DNA from: Actinacidiphila rubida
GTDB taxonomy: Bacteria; Actinomycetota; Actinomycetes; Streptomycetales; Streptomycetaceae
Assembly (NCBI RefSeq): GCF_900110255.1
Contig: NZ_FODD01000005.1
Coordinates: forward strand, 186,001 to 250,000
Length of the DNA stretch: 64,000 nucleotides
Direction: 5' to 3'
Part shown: positions 8,859 to 17,143 of the stretch, in pieces
Position numbering within the stretch: the stretch's first letter is position 1
How the letters are laid out: each line of letters opens with the position of its first letter
Notes under the pieces: model-generated
What the model saw: the letters and a program-made list of their open reading frames with translations, nothing else
Told to the model about the DNA's origin: nothing
Database searches by the model: none
Translations under genes and position numbers: made by a program

Positions 8859-8872
8859 AAATGCCTCCGGCG

Positions 8873-8886
8873 ACCGAACAATCGGT
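8873..8886. promoter_or_regulatory. PaaR-like 14-bp palindrome in the bkd leader
   Basis: ACCGA-ACAA-TCGGT has the same length and half-sites as the paaN/paaH operator. Including flanks (GACCGA, TCGGTTG) it is close to the left-edge site at 90-106. It lies just downstream of the predicted bkd transcription start. The function is inferred; it could instead be one half of a BkdR site. Confidence 0.4.
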
Positions 8887-8951
8887 TGGGAGAGCGAGAC
8901 CCGCTCGCACCCGACCCGACCCCGGTCGCCGATCACAAGGAGGTGCTCGCG

Positions 8952-10052
8952 ATGACCGTGCTGGACACCCCTGCTTGGCGCCCCCGCACCGACGCCGCGC
9001 CGCTGCTGCCCGACCCGGAGCCCTACCGGCTGCTGGGCACCCCCGAAGCCGCCGCACTCGACCCCGCCCTGCTCCGCGCGCTGTACGGGCAACTGGTCCG
9101 CGGCCGCCGGTACAACGCGCAGGCCACCGCTCTGACCAAACAGGGCCGGCTCGCCGTCTACCCGTCCAGCACCGGCCAGGAGGCGTGCGAGATCGCCGCC
9201 GCCCTCGCGCTGCAGCCCCAGGACTGGCTGTTCCCCAGCTACCGCGACACCCTCGCCGTCGTCGCCCGAGGCGTCGACCCCGTGGAGGCCCTCACCCTGC
9301 TGCGCGGCGACTGGCACACCGGCTACGACCCGCACACCCACCGCGTGGCGCCGCTGAGCACCCCGCTGGCCACCCAGCTGCCGCACGCCGTCGGCCTCGC
9401 GCACGCCGCGCGGCTCAGCGGTGACGACGTGGTGGCCCTGGCCATGGTCGGCGACGGCGGCACCAGCGAGGGCGACTTCCACGAGGCGCTGAACTTCGCG
9501 GCCGTCTGGCAGGCCCCGGTGGTCTTCCTCGTGCAGAACAACGGCTTCGCCATCTCCGTGCCCCTGGCCAAGCAGACCGCCGCCCCGACGCTCGCCCACA
9601 AGGCCGTCGGCTACGGCATGCCCGGCCGCCTGGTCGACGGCAACGACGCCGCCGCCATGCACCAGGTCCTCACCGAAGCCGTCGAACGCGCCCGCACCGG
9701 CGGCGGCCCCACCCTCGTCGAGGCCGTCACCTACCGGATCGAGGCCCACACCAACGCCGACGACGCCACCCGCTACCGCGACGAGGCCGAGATCACCCCC
9801 TGGCGCGGCCACGACCCGATCGACCTGCTCGAACGCGAACTCACCTCCCGCGGGCTGCTCGACGACGCCCTGCGCAGCGGCACCGCCGCCGACGCCGAGG
9901 AGATGGCCGCGTCCCTGCGCGAGCGGATGCACACCGACCCGCAGCTCGACCCCATGGACCTGTTCGCCCACGTCTACGCCGAGCCCACACCCCAACTGCG
10001 TGAACAGCAGGCGCAGCTGCGGGCCGAACTGGAAGCGGAGCGGCAGTCATGA
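8952..10052 (+). CDS. bkdA: Branched-chain 2-oxoacid dehydrogenase E1 alpha subunit
   Basis: A 366-residue thiamine diphosphate-binding E1 alpha subunit. With E1 beta it decarboxylates branched-chain 2-oxoacids from Val, Leu and Ile, supplying acyl-CoA starters for branched fatty acids and polyketides. The TPP/Mg motif begins at GDGG (Gly167) and runs to the QNN at about residue 197. ATG 8952 has an excellent AAGGAGGT 7 bases upstream, ruling out the longer frame. The stop overlaps the start of bkdB (ATGA). The full set matches the first of two bkd clusters known in Streptomyces; a pyruvate-type E1 is less likely given the Lrp neighbour. Confidence 0.9.
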   Translation: MTVLDTPAWRPRTDAAPLLPDPEPYRLLGTPEAAALDPALLRALYGQLVRGRRYNAQATALTKQGRLAVYPSSTGQEACEIAAALALQPQDWLFPSYRDTLAVVARGVDPVEALTLLRGDWHTGYDPHTHRVAPLSTPLATQLPHAVGLAHAARLSGDDVVALAMVGDGGTSEGDFHEALNFAAVWQAPVVFLVQNNGFAISVPLAKQTAAPTLAHKAVGYGMPGRLVDGNDAAAMHQVLTEAVERARTGGGPTLVEAVTYRIEAHTNADDATRYRDEAEITPWRGHDPIDLLERELTSRGLLDDALRSGTAADAEEMAASLRERMHTDPQLDPMDLFAHVYAEPTPQLREQQAQLRAELEAERQS

Positions 10053-11080
10053 CCACCGCCACCCACGCGCCCGGGCGCACCGGCACGCCCGCCCGCAAAC
10101 CCGCCACCATGGCGCAGGCCCTCAACCAGGCGCTGCGCGACTCCCTGGCCGCCGACCCGGCCGTCCACATCCTCGGAGAGGACGTCGGCGCCCTCGGCGG
10201 GGTCTTCCGCATCACCGACGGGCTCACCAAGGAGTTCGGCGAGGACCGCTGCACCGACACCCCGCTGGCCGAGGCCGGCATCCTCGGCACCGCCGTCGGC
10301 ATGGCCATGTACGGGCTGCGGCCCGTGGTGGAGATGCAGTTCGACGCGTTCGCCTACCCGGCGTTCGAACAGCTCGTCAGCCACGTCGCCCGCATGCGCA
10401 ACCGCACCCGCGGCGCCATGCCGCTGCCGCTGACGATCCGCATCCCCTACGGCGGCGGCATCGGCGGCGTCGAGCACCACAGCGACTCCTCCGAGGCGTA
10501 CTACCTGCACACCCCCGGCCTCCACGTCGTCACCCCCGCGACCGTCGAGGACGCCTACGGACTGCTGCGGGCCGCCATCGCCTCCGACGACCCGGTGGTC
10601 TTCCTCGAACCCAAGCGGCTCTACTGGTCGAAGTCCCCGTGGTCCCCGCAGGAGCCCGCCGAGGTCGAGCCCATCGGCCGGGCCGTCGTGCGCCGCCCCG
10701 GACGCACCGCCACCCTCATCACCTACGGCCCCTCCCTGCCCGTGTGCCTTGAGGCCGCCGAGGCCGCCAAGGAGGAGGGCTGGGACCTCGGGGTGGTCGA
10801 CCTGCGCAGCCTCGTCCCCTTCGACGAGGAGACGGTCGCCGCCGTGGTCCGCGGCACGGGCCGCGCCGTCGTCGTCCACGAGTCGTCAGGCTTCGGCGGC
10901 GCCGGTGCCGAGATAGCCGCACGAATCACCGAACGCTGCTTCCACCACCTGGAGGCGCCGGTCCTGCGTGTCGCCGGATTCGACATCCCTTACCCGCCGC
11001 CGATGCTCGAACGCCATCACCTGCCCGGAGTCGACCGGATCCTCGACGCCGTGGGCCGCCTGCAGTGGGAAGAGGCGTGA
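10049..11080 (+). CDS. bkdB: Branched-chain 2-oxoacid dehydrogenase E1 beta subunit
   Basis: A 343-residue E1 beta subunit with a transketolase pyrimidine-binding domain (about residues 15-190, containing LGEDVGALGGVFRIT) and a C-terminal transketolase domain (about 215-335). It pairs with BkdA to form the alpha2beta2 E1. It overlaps bkdA by four bases at its start and touches the start of bkdC at its end, consistent with tight translational coupling and stoichiometric production. A Thr/Arg/Pro-rich tail of about 15 residues precedes the conserved start and is absent from the paralogue at 31503. Confidence 0.9.
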   Translation: MTTATHAPGRTGTPARKPATMAQALNQALRDSLAADPAVHILGEDVGALGGVFRITDGLTKEFGEDRCTDTPLAEAGILGTAVGMAMYGLRPVVEMQFDAFAYPAFEQLVSHVARMRNRTRGAMPLPLTIRIPYGGGIGGVEHHSDSSEAYYLHTPGLHVVTPATVEDAYGLLRAAIASDDPVVFLEPKRLYWSKSPWSPQEPAEVEPIGRAVVRRPGRTATLITYGPSLPVCLEAAEAAKEEGWDLGVVDLRSLVPFDEETVAAVVRGTGRAVVVHESSGFGGAGAEIAARITERCFHHLEAPVLRVAGFDIPYPPPMLERHHLPGVDRILDAVGRLQWEEA

Positions 11081-12495
11081 TGGCGGTCGTCAAGGAGTTC
11101 ACCCTGCCCGACCTGGGCGAGGGCCTGACCGAGGCGGAGATCGTCCGCTGGATGGTCGAGGTCGGCGAGGTCGTCGCCGTCGACCAGCCGGTCGTCGAGG
11201 TCGAGACCGCGAAGGCCGTGGTGGAGGTCCCCTGCCCCTACGGCGGCGTCGTCACCGCACGGTTCGGGGCAGAGGGCGAGACCCTCGCGGTCGGCCGCCC
11301 CTTGGTGACCGTCGCCGTCGGCTCCGGCAGCGGAACGGACGGCACCGGCACCGGTTCCGGCACGGACACCGCGTCCGACGAGGGCTCGGGCAACGTCCTC
11401 GTCGGCTACGGCACCGGAGCCGCCACCGCCCGCCGCCGCAACCGCGTCCGCGCGGTCAGCGCCGCGGCCGGGCACCCCGCGGCGGCCCCCCATGCCCCGG
11501 CCGCCGCCATGGCCGCGGCAACGGCACCCCTCGCGCCGGCACCCGCCACGGAACAGCCGGCCCGGGCGGCCGCACCCGCTGCCCCCGCCGCTCCCGTGGC
11601 GGGCGTCGCCGACGGGCCCGTCGCGGTCATCTCGCCCCTGGTCCGGCGCCTGGCCCGCGAACACGACCTGGACCTGCGGGCGCTGACAGGGTCCGGTCCG
11701 GAAGGGCTCATCCTGCGGTCGGACGTCGAGCGCGCCCTGACCGCGGGCCCCACCACCGCGGTGCCGGCGACTTCGGCCCCGGCACCCGTCAACGGCGCCG
11801 AGCGCGTCCCTCTGCGCGGCATACGCGGCGCCGTCGCGGACAAGCTCACCCGGAGCCGCCGGGAGATCCCCGACGCCACCTGCTGGGTCGACGCCGACGC
11901 CACCGAACTGCTCGCCGCCCGCACGGCCATGAACACCGCGCTCACCGCGGCCGGACGCGACACCGTCCCGGTCCTCGCGCTGCTCGCCCGCATCACGACG
12001 GCCGCGCTCGCCCGGTACCCCGAGCTGAACGCCACCGTGGACACCGAACGCGGCGAGATCGTACGGCTCCCCGCCGTGCACCTCGGCTTCGCCGCCCAGA
12101 CCGACCGCGGTCTCGTCGTCCCCGTGGTCCGCGACGCCCAGGCCAGGAGCACGGCCGAGCTGGCGACGGAGATCCGCCGGCTCACCGACGCCGCACGCGG
12201 CGCCACGCTCACCCCCGCCGACCTCACCGGAGGCACGTTCACCCTCAACAACTACGGAGTGTTCGGAGTGGACGGCTCCACCCCGATCATCAACCACCCC
12301 GAGGCCGCCATGCTCGGAGTCGGCAGGATCACGCCCAAGCCCTGGGTCCACCAGGGCGAGTTGGCCGTCCGGCAGGTCGTCCAGCTCTCCTTCACCTTCG
12401 ACCACCGCGTCTGCGACGGCGGCACCGCCGGCGGCTTCCTCCGCTTCGTCGCCGACTGCGTCGAAACCCCGGCGCTGCTCCTCGCCACGCTCTGA
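11080..12495 (+). CDS. bkdC: Dihydrolipoamide acyltransferase E2 of the first bkd complex
   Basis: A 471-residue E2 core subunit. A single lipoyl domain occupies about residues 3-80 with lipoyl-lysine Lys45 in ETAKA. A Gly/Ser then Ala/Pro-rich linker follows, then a peripheral subunit-binding domain from about 184 (ISPLVRRLAREHDLD). The catalytic acyltransferase domain has His442 and Asp446 in DHRVCDG. It transfers the acyl group from lipoamide to CoA. ATG 11080 shares a base with the bkdB stop. No E3 gene lies in the cluster, so a dihydrolipoamide dehydrogenase elsewhere must serve it. No clear terminator follows. Confidence 0.9.
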   Translation: MAVVKEFTLPDLGEGLTEAEIVRWMVEVGEVVAVDQPVVEVETAKAVVEVPCPYGGVVTARFGAEGETLAVGRPLVTVAVGSGSGTDGTGTGSGTDTASDEGSGNVLVGYGTGAATARRRNRVRAVSAAAGHPAAAPHAPAAAMAAATAPLAPAPATEQPARAAAPAAPAAPVAGVADGPVAVISPLVRRLAREHDLDLRALTGSGPEGLILRSDVERALTAGPTTAVPATSAPAPVNGAERVPLRGIRGAVADKLTRSRREIPDATCWVDADATELLAARTAMNTALTAAGRDTVPVLALLARITTAALARYPELNATVDTERGEIVRLPAVHLGFAAQTDRGLVVPVVRDAQARSTAELATEIRRLTDAARGATLTPADLTGGTFTLNNYGVFGVDGSTPIINHPEAAMLGVGRITPKPWVHQGELAVRQVVQLSFTFDHRVCDGGTAGGFLRFVADCVETPALLLATL

Positions 12496-12509
12496 CACCG
12501 GCACCACCT

Positions 12510-12570
12510 CCCGGCGGACCCGCTTTCCGGCGCAGCCGCTTCCCGGTGGACGGGCTTCCCGGCGGACCCG
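12510..12570. repeat. Imperfect direct repeats between bkdC and mobA
   Basis: CCCGGCGGACCCG occurs at 12510-12522 and 12558-12570, with a degenerate copy near 12542. The 270-base gap contains no gene that I can support. Confidence 0.5.
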
Positions 12571-12765
12571 TTTCCCGGGCCCGCCGGGAGGACGGTGCCA
12601 GGTGCACTGCCGGGGGTGCCCCAGTGCGAGCAGGGGTGGCGGGGGAGCGGATCGTCACCGGGCCGGCGGGGTCGCACCGTGGCCGGCCGCGGCTCACCAC
12701 GGGCGCAGGCCCGCGGTGAGCCGGTGCCTACGAGAGCGCAACGTGGCGGAGGGATACTTCGCGGC

Positions 12766-13371
12766 ATGACGAGGAGCTACGACGCGCTGGTCCTGGCGGG
12801 CGGCGCCGCGCGCCGGCTCGGCGGCACGGACAAGCCCGCGCTGCCCATCGGCGGGCGGATGCTGCTCGACCGTGTCCTCGCGGCCTGCGACGACGCGCGC
12901 ACGACCGTCGTGGTGGGGCCGCGCCGTCCCACCGTCCGGCCGGTGCGGTGGACCCGCGAGGACCCGCCGGGCGGCGGGCCCCTGCCCGCACTCGCCGCGG
13001 GCCTCGCCGCCCTCGACGACGGCGCCACCGCCGTCCTCGTCCTCGCCGCCGACCTGCCGTTCCTCACCACCGCCACCACGTCCGCCCTGGTCGACGCCCT
13101 CACCGGCGACCGGGAAGGAGTGCTGCTCACGGACGCCGGCGGCCGCGACCAGCCGCTCGCCGCCGCGTACCGCGCCGAGCCGCTGAACCGCGAACTCGCC
13201 CTGCTCCGGGCCGAACACGGCCACCTCACCGGCCTGCCGCTGCGCCTGCTCACCCGCGAACTCGACCTCCACCGGATCGCCGACCCGACCGGCGACGCAT
13301 CGTTCGACTGCGACACCTGGGAGGACGTCGCGGCCGCCCGCGCCCGGCTGGACGGTGGAACCCCGTCGTGA
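12766..13371 (+). CDS. mobA: Molybdenum cofactor guanylyltransferase (MobA-like NTP transferase)
   Basis: A 201-residue nucleotidyltransferase of the MobA/GlmU-N fold, expected to attach GMP to molybdopterin. The nucleotide-binding motif LVLAGGAARRLGGTDK is at about residues 8-23 and the metal-binding AADLPFL near 101. GATACT at 12753-12758 lies 7 bases before the ATG with no Shine-Dalgarno, suggesting a leaderless message. It leads a compact operon with a DUF6457 gene and moeA, both molybdenum-cofactor related by context. A plain sugar-nucleotide transferase is unlikely given that context. Confidence 0.85.
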   Translation: MTRSYDALVLAGGAARRLGGTDKPALPIGGRMLLDRVLAACDDARTTVVVGPRRPTVRPVRWTREDPPGGGPLPALAAGLAALDDGATAVLVLAADLPFLTTATTSALVDALTGDREGVLLTDAGGRDQPLAAAYRAEPLNRELALLRAEHGHLTGLPLRLLTRELDLHRIADPTGDASFDCDTWEDVAAARARLDGGTPS

Positions 13372-13412
13372 GCCTCTCCTCCACGGGCGCCCGGATCGGC
13401 GACCATAGGCAT

Positions 13413-13763
13413 GTGTTGGACGAATGGATCGCCGCAGCCAAGACCGAACTCGGCATCGACCTCGATGTGGACACCCGCGTCCTGCTCGACCTGGCCCGTG
13501 ACGCCGCGCACGGCGTCGCCCGCCCGGCGGCGCCGCTGACCACGTTCCTCGTCGGGTACGCCGCCGCGCACGCGGGCGGCGGCCCGGACGCCGTACGCGA
13601 AGCCGCCGCCAAGGCCGCCGCCCTGGCCCAGCGCTGGGCCGACGAGCAGCCCGGCCGCCCCGACGGCCCCGCCGCGCACGCGCCGACCGTCACGGACCCC
13701 GGCCCCGTCACGAACGCCGAGCACGCGGTGGATGCCGCGGACGCCGCGGACGCCGCCAGATGA
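13413..13763 (+). CDS. DUF6457 domain protein in the molybdenum-cofactor operon
   Basis: A 116-residue, probably all-helical small protein beginning LDEWIAAAKTELG with an Asp-rich second segment; it has no membrane segment and no catalytic motif that I recognise. GTG 13413 was chosen because it begins the conserved domain. An alternative GTG at 13368 overlaps the mobA stop and would add 15 residues. Its stop overlaps the moeA start (ATGA). Being wedged between mobA and moeA suggests a role in cofactor synthesis or delivery, but that is inference only. The C-terminal 30 residues are Ala/Asp/Pro-rich and probably disordered. Confidence 0.7.
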   Translation: MLDEWIAAAKTELGIDLDVDTRVLLDLARDAAHGVARPAAPLTTFLVGYAAAHAGGGPDAVREAAAKAAALAQRWADEQPGRPDGPAAHAPTVTDPGPVTNAEHAVDAADAADAAR

Positions 13764-15661
13764 GCCGCCCCGGCGGTGACGCGGCCGACCGCGCACTCGA
13801 CGACGCCCTCGCGCTGGCCAACGAGCCCCGCCGCCGCGCCGCGCGGGACGCGGGGGACACGCACGGCGAGCCCGCCGGGCCGCCACCGAACGACCCGCTG
13901 GCCGTCGCCCTCGGCCACGAGCCCGCCGCCCCCGCGAGGCCACGCGCCGCCGCCCGCCCGGCGCCCGCGCACCCACCGCGCCCCGCGCCCGGCACCGAAC
14001 CCGCCCGTACCGAACCCGCCCCCGAACCGGCAGCCGCGGCCGCACCCACGCCCCGGGCCGCCGCCGGGCGGCGCGACGCGTCCGACCCGCTGGCCGTGCT
14101 GTTCGGGGCCGGCCGCGACGACCGTCCGCCCACCTGGCAGGGCGGACACGCGGACCCGTCCCGGCGGGCCACCACCGCCGACCCCGTCGACCCCGTCGAC
14201 GTGGCGATGTCGCTGAACGAGATGTCGCCGAACGACGAGCGGCGCGCCACCGTCCAGGACCCCCGCAATCCGGGCGCCACTCCCCCGGCCGCCCGCGGCA
14301 CCGGTGTGTCCGGCGCGACCCCCGCGCGCCCGCGGCCCGGCACGACACCGACGACGTCCGCGCCCTCCACCACGTCACCCGGCCCACCCCCTGCCCGGCG
14401 GGAGGCCCGCGATCCCCACGCCCACCCCGCCACACCGTGGCCCGACGCGCGGCGCCTCGCGCGCCAGGCCGGCCGCCGCCTCGCGCCGCAGGCCGTGCCG
14501 CTGGGGGAGCAGGCACTGGGCAGGTCGCTCGCCCGCGGCCTCGTCGCCCTCACGGACCTGCCGTCCTTCGACTCCTCGGCCATGGACGGATGGGCCGTCG
14601 CCGGGCCCGGCCCCTGGCTGGTGAAGGGCCAGGTGCTGGCCGGCCAGCGGCACCGGGGAGCGCTGCACGGCGGCCACGCCCTCCGCGTCGCCACCGGCAC
14701 CGCGCTGCCCCCCGGCACCACCGCCGTCCTGCGCAGCGAACACGGCCGCACGGAGGAACGCACCGACGGGACCTGGCTGCAGCCGCGGGCCCCACACCTC
14801 GCCCCCGGCCCCGGCCAGGAGATCCGGCATCGTGGTCAGGAGTGCCGCGGCGGCGACGAACTGCTGCCCACCGGCACCCTCGTCACGCCCACCGTGCTGG
14901 GCCTGGCCGCCGCGGCGGGATACGACGACCTGGTCGTCACCGCCCGGCCGCGCGTCGAACTCCTCGTCCTCGGCGACGAACTGCTCGACCACGGCCTGCC
15001 CCGCTCCGGCCGGGTCCGCGACGCGCTCGGCCCCATGCTGCCGTCCTGGCTGCGAGCCCTCGGCGCCGACGTGACGGACGTGCGACGCCTCGTGGACGAC
15101 GCCGGCGCGCTCCACGACGCCGTCACCACGAGCGGCGCCGACCTCGTCGTCACCACCGGCGGCACGGCCAGCGGTCCCGTCGACCACGTCCACCCCGTGC
15201 TCGCGGCCATCGGCGCGCGCCTGCTGGTCGACGGCGTGGCCGTACGCCCCGGACACCCGATGCTCCTCGCCGCCCTGCCGAGCGGAACGTCGGGAGCCGA
15301 CGGCCGCAAGGATCGTCATCTCATCGGACTCCCCGGTAATCCGCTCGCCGCCGTCTCCGGCGTGCTCACCCTCGTCGCGCCCCTGCTGCGCACCCTAGGC
15401 GGCCGGCCCGTACCGGCCCCCTACGCGGCACCGCTCACCGAGGACGTCCACGGGCACCCGCAGGACACCCGCCTCGTGCCGGTCGTCTTCGACGACGAAT
15501 CCGCGGCCCGCCCCCTGCACTTCGCCGGACCGGCCATGCTCCGCGGGCTCGCGGCCGCCGACGGCATGGCCGTCATCCCGCCCGGCGGCGCCCGCGCCGG
15601 CGACGAGACGGCCGTGCTCGACACCGGCGCGCTCGGACCGTCCTGGGGGAGCGGCGGCTGA
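13760..15661 (+). CDS. moeA: Molybdopterin molybdenumtransferase MoeA with long disordered N-terminal extension
   Basis: A 633-residue protein, against about 400-430 for typical MoeA. Residues 1 to about 228 are Ala/Pro/Arg-rich low complexity with two DPLAV segments and no recognised fold. The MoeA domain follows, with the signature SSAMDGWA near 270. The molybdopterin-binding MoCF domain has TTGGTASGPVDHV and GLPGNPLAAVSG, then the C-terminal domain IV. It inserts molybdate into molybdopterin. Translation is coupled to DUF6457 through an ATGA overlap. An internal start before the catalytic part could also be used; the extension may be a recent gain. Confidence 0.85.
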   Translation: MSRPGGDAADRALDDALALANEPRRRAARDAGDTHGEPAGPPPNDPLAVALGHEPAAPARPRAAARPAPAHPPRPAPGTEPARTEPAPEPAAAAAPTPRAAAGRRDASDPLAVLFGAGRDDRPPTWQGGHADPSRRATTADPVDPVDVAMSLNEMSPNDERRATVQDPRNPGATPPAARGTGVSGATPARPRPGTTPTTSAPSTTSPGPPPARREARDPHAHPATPWPDARRLARQAGRRLAPQAVPLGEQALGRSLARGLVALTDLPSFDSSAMDGWAVAGPGPWLVKGQVLAGQRHRGALHGGHALRVATGTALPPGTTAVLRSEHGRTEERTDGTWLQPRAPHLAPGPGQEIRHRGQECRGGDELLPTGTLVTPTVLGLAAAAGYDDLVVTARPRVELLVLGDELLDHGLPRSGRVRDALGPMLPSWLRALGADVTDVRRLVDDAGALHDAVTTSGADLVVTTGGTASGPVDHVHPVLAAIGARLLVDGVAVRPGHPMLLAALPSGTSGADGRKDRHLIGLPGNPLAAVSGVLTLVAPLLRTLGGRPVPAPYAAPLTEDVHGHPQDTRLVPVVFDDESAARPLHFAGPAMLRGLAAADGMAVIPPGGARAGDETAVLDTGALGPSWGSGG

Positions 15662-15902
15662 CCCCGCCCGATCCCGCCCGCACCCCGCCCGGATTCCCTA
15701 GCCTGGACACGACAGCCTGGAGACGACGGGGTGCGCGGTGGGCCTACGGCACCCCACGGTCGCCGCCACGGCCGCCGAGGCGGCATGGCACCGGGTGCTG
15801 CGTACGGCACCGCACCACCGCACCGCACCGAACCACGGCACCGAGCCACCGCACCGCACCGTCCGCCCGCGCACGAGCCCGCACTGTCGCTGAGGAGTCG
15901 CC
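15662..15902. other. Intergenic stretch with CACCGCACCG repeats
   Basis: No gene seen. The region 15795-15865 is a run of short imperfect CCGCACCG/CCACGGCACCG repeats on a C-rich strand. No hairpin or operator stands out. Confidence 0.4.
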
Positions 15903-16109
15903 ATGGCCGCTCGGGTCAACGTCAGCATCGACGCCCACCTCGCCATCGAGGTCATGCTCCTGACCGGGACCAGGAATCCGCAGGACGCCGTCGAACTGAT
16001 CGTCCGCGACTATCTGGAGCGCGCCCAGCGCACCGAGGCCCGCACCGCCGACCCCGACGACGGCAAGCGCACCGGCGACCTCCAGCCCTACCAGCCGCCG
16101 GAGGGCTGA
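15903..16109 (+). CDS. Small VapB-like (ribbon-helix-helix) protein without a toxin partner
   Basis: A 68-residue protein. The N-terminal beta strand VNVSIDAHLAIEVM followed by LTGTRNPQDAVELIVRDYLER has the pattern of VapB/ribbon-helix-helix DNA-binding antitoxins (strand, then two helices); an acidic, probably disordered tail follows. ATG 15903 is preceded by GAGGAG. VapB proteins normally pair with a PIN-domain RNase just downstream, but here the next gene is a quinone oxidoreductase and no PIN ORF is visible on either strand. It could be an autonomous small DNA-binding protein. The family call is by pattern and is moderately uncertain. Confidence 0.65.
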   Translation: MAARVNVSIDAHLAIEVMLLTGTRNPQDAVELIVRDYLERAQRTEARTADPDDGKRTGDLQPYQPPEG

Positions 16110-16189
16110 GCGGAGGCCCGGACCGGCGCTTCGCCGCGGGTACGCCGGCGCCGCGGGGGGCGCGAGCGGGCCGGAGTAGCCTCGCCCGC

Positions 16190-17143
16190 ATGTACGCCAT
16201 CACGATTCCGCAGCCGGGCGGGCCGGAAGCGCTCACCTGGGCCGAGGTGCCCGACCCCGTGGCCGGCGAGGGCGAGGTGGTCGTCGAGGTCGCGGCCACC
16301 GCCGTCAACCGGGCCGACCTGCTCCAGCGCCAGGGCTTCTACAACCCGCCGCCCGGCGCCTCCCCCTACCCCGGACTGGAATGCTCGGGCCGGATCATCG
16401 AGGTCGGCCTCGGCGTCAGTGGGTGGGAGGTCGGCGACGAGGTGTGTGCGCTGCTCGCCGGCGGCGGCTACGCCCAGAAGGTGGCCGTGCCCAGCGGACA
16501 ACTCCTGCCCGTCCCCAAGGGAGTCGACCTCGTCGAGGCCGCCGCGCTCCCCGAGGTGACCAGCACCGTCTGGTCCAACGTCTTCATGGTCGCCCACCTG
16601 CGCCCCGGCGAGACGCTGCTGGTCCACGGCGGAGCCAGCGGCATCGGCACGATGGCCGTACAGCTCGGCAAGGCCGTCGGCGCGAAGGTCGCCGTCACCG
16701 CGGGCAGCGCCGACAAGCTCGAGGCCTGCCGCGACCTCGGGGCGGACATCCTGATCAACTACCGCGACGAGGACTTCGCCACCGCCGTCACCCCGGACGT
16801 CATCCTCGACATCATCGGCGCCAAGTACCTGGAGCGGAACGTCGACGCCCTCGCCGTCAACGGCCGGCTCGTCATCATCGGCATGCAGGGCGGCATCAAG
16901 GCCGAGCTCAACCTCGCCACCCTGCTGACCAAGCGGGCCGCCGTCGCCGCCACTTCCCTGCGGCCGCGCCCGCTGGAGGAGAAGGCCGCGATCGTCGCAG
17001 CCGTGCGCGAACACGTGTGGCCGCTCATCGACGCGGGCGTGGTCCGCCCGGTCATCGACCGCGTCCTGCCGATCGCCGAAGTCGCCGAGGCCCACCGCGC
17101 GCTGGAAGGCGCCCACGTGGGGAAGGTGCTGCTGACCTTCTGA
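16190..17143 (+). CDS. NAD(P)H-quinone oxidoreductase (zinc-free MDR family, PIG3-like)
   Basis: A 317-residue medium-chain dehydrogenase/reductase that probably reduces quinones with NADPH. The N-terminal GroES-like domain contains VNRADLLQRQGFYNPPPG and the Rossmann domain contains GASGIGTMAVQLGKAVGAKV. Zinc ligands of alcohol dehydrogenases are absent. ATG 16190 follows TAGCCT (16177-16182) by 7 bases with no Shine-Dalgarno, so a leaderless message is likely. The physiological electron acceptor cannot be inferred. Confidence 0.87.
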   Translation: MYAITIPQPGGPEALTWAEVPDPVAGEGEVVVEVAATAVNRADLLQRQGFYNPPPGASPYPGLECSGRIIEVGLGVSGWEVGDEVCALLAGGGYAQKVAVPSGQLLPVPKGVDLVEAAALPEVTSTVWSNVFMVAHLRPGETLLVHGGASGIGTMAVQLGKAVGAKVAVTAGSADKLEACRDLGADILINYRDEDFATAVTPDVILDIIGAKYLERNVDALAVNGRLVIIGMQGGIKAELNLATLLTKRAAVAATSLRPRPLEEKAAIVAAVREHVWPLIDAGVVRPVIDRVLPIAEVAEAHRALEGAHVGKVLLTF

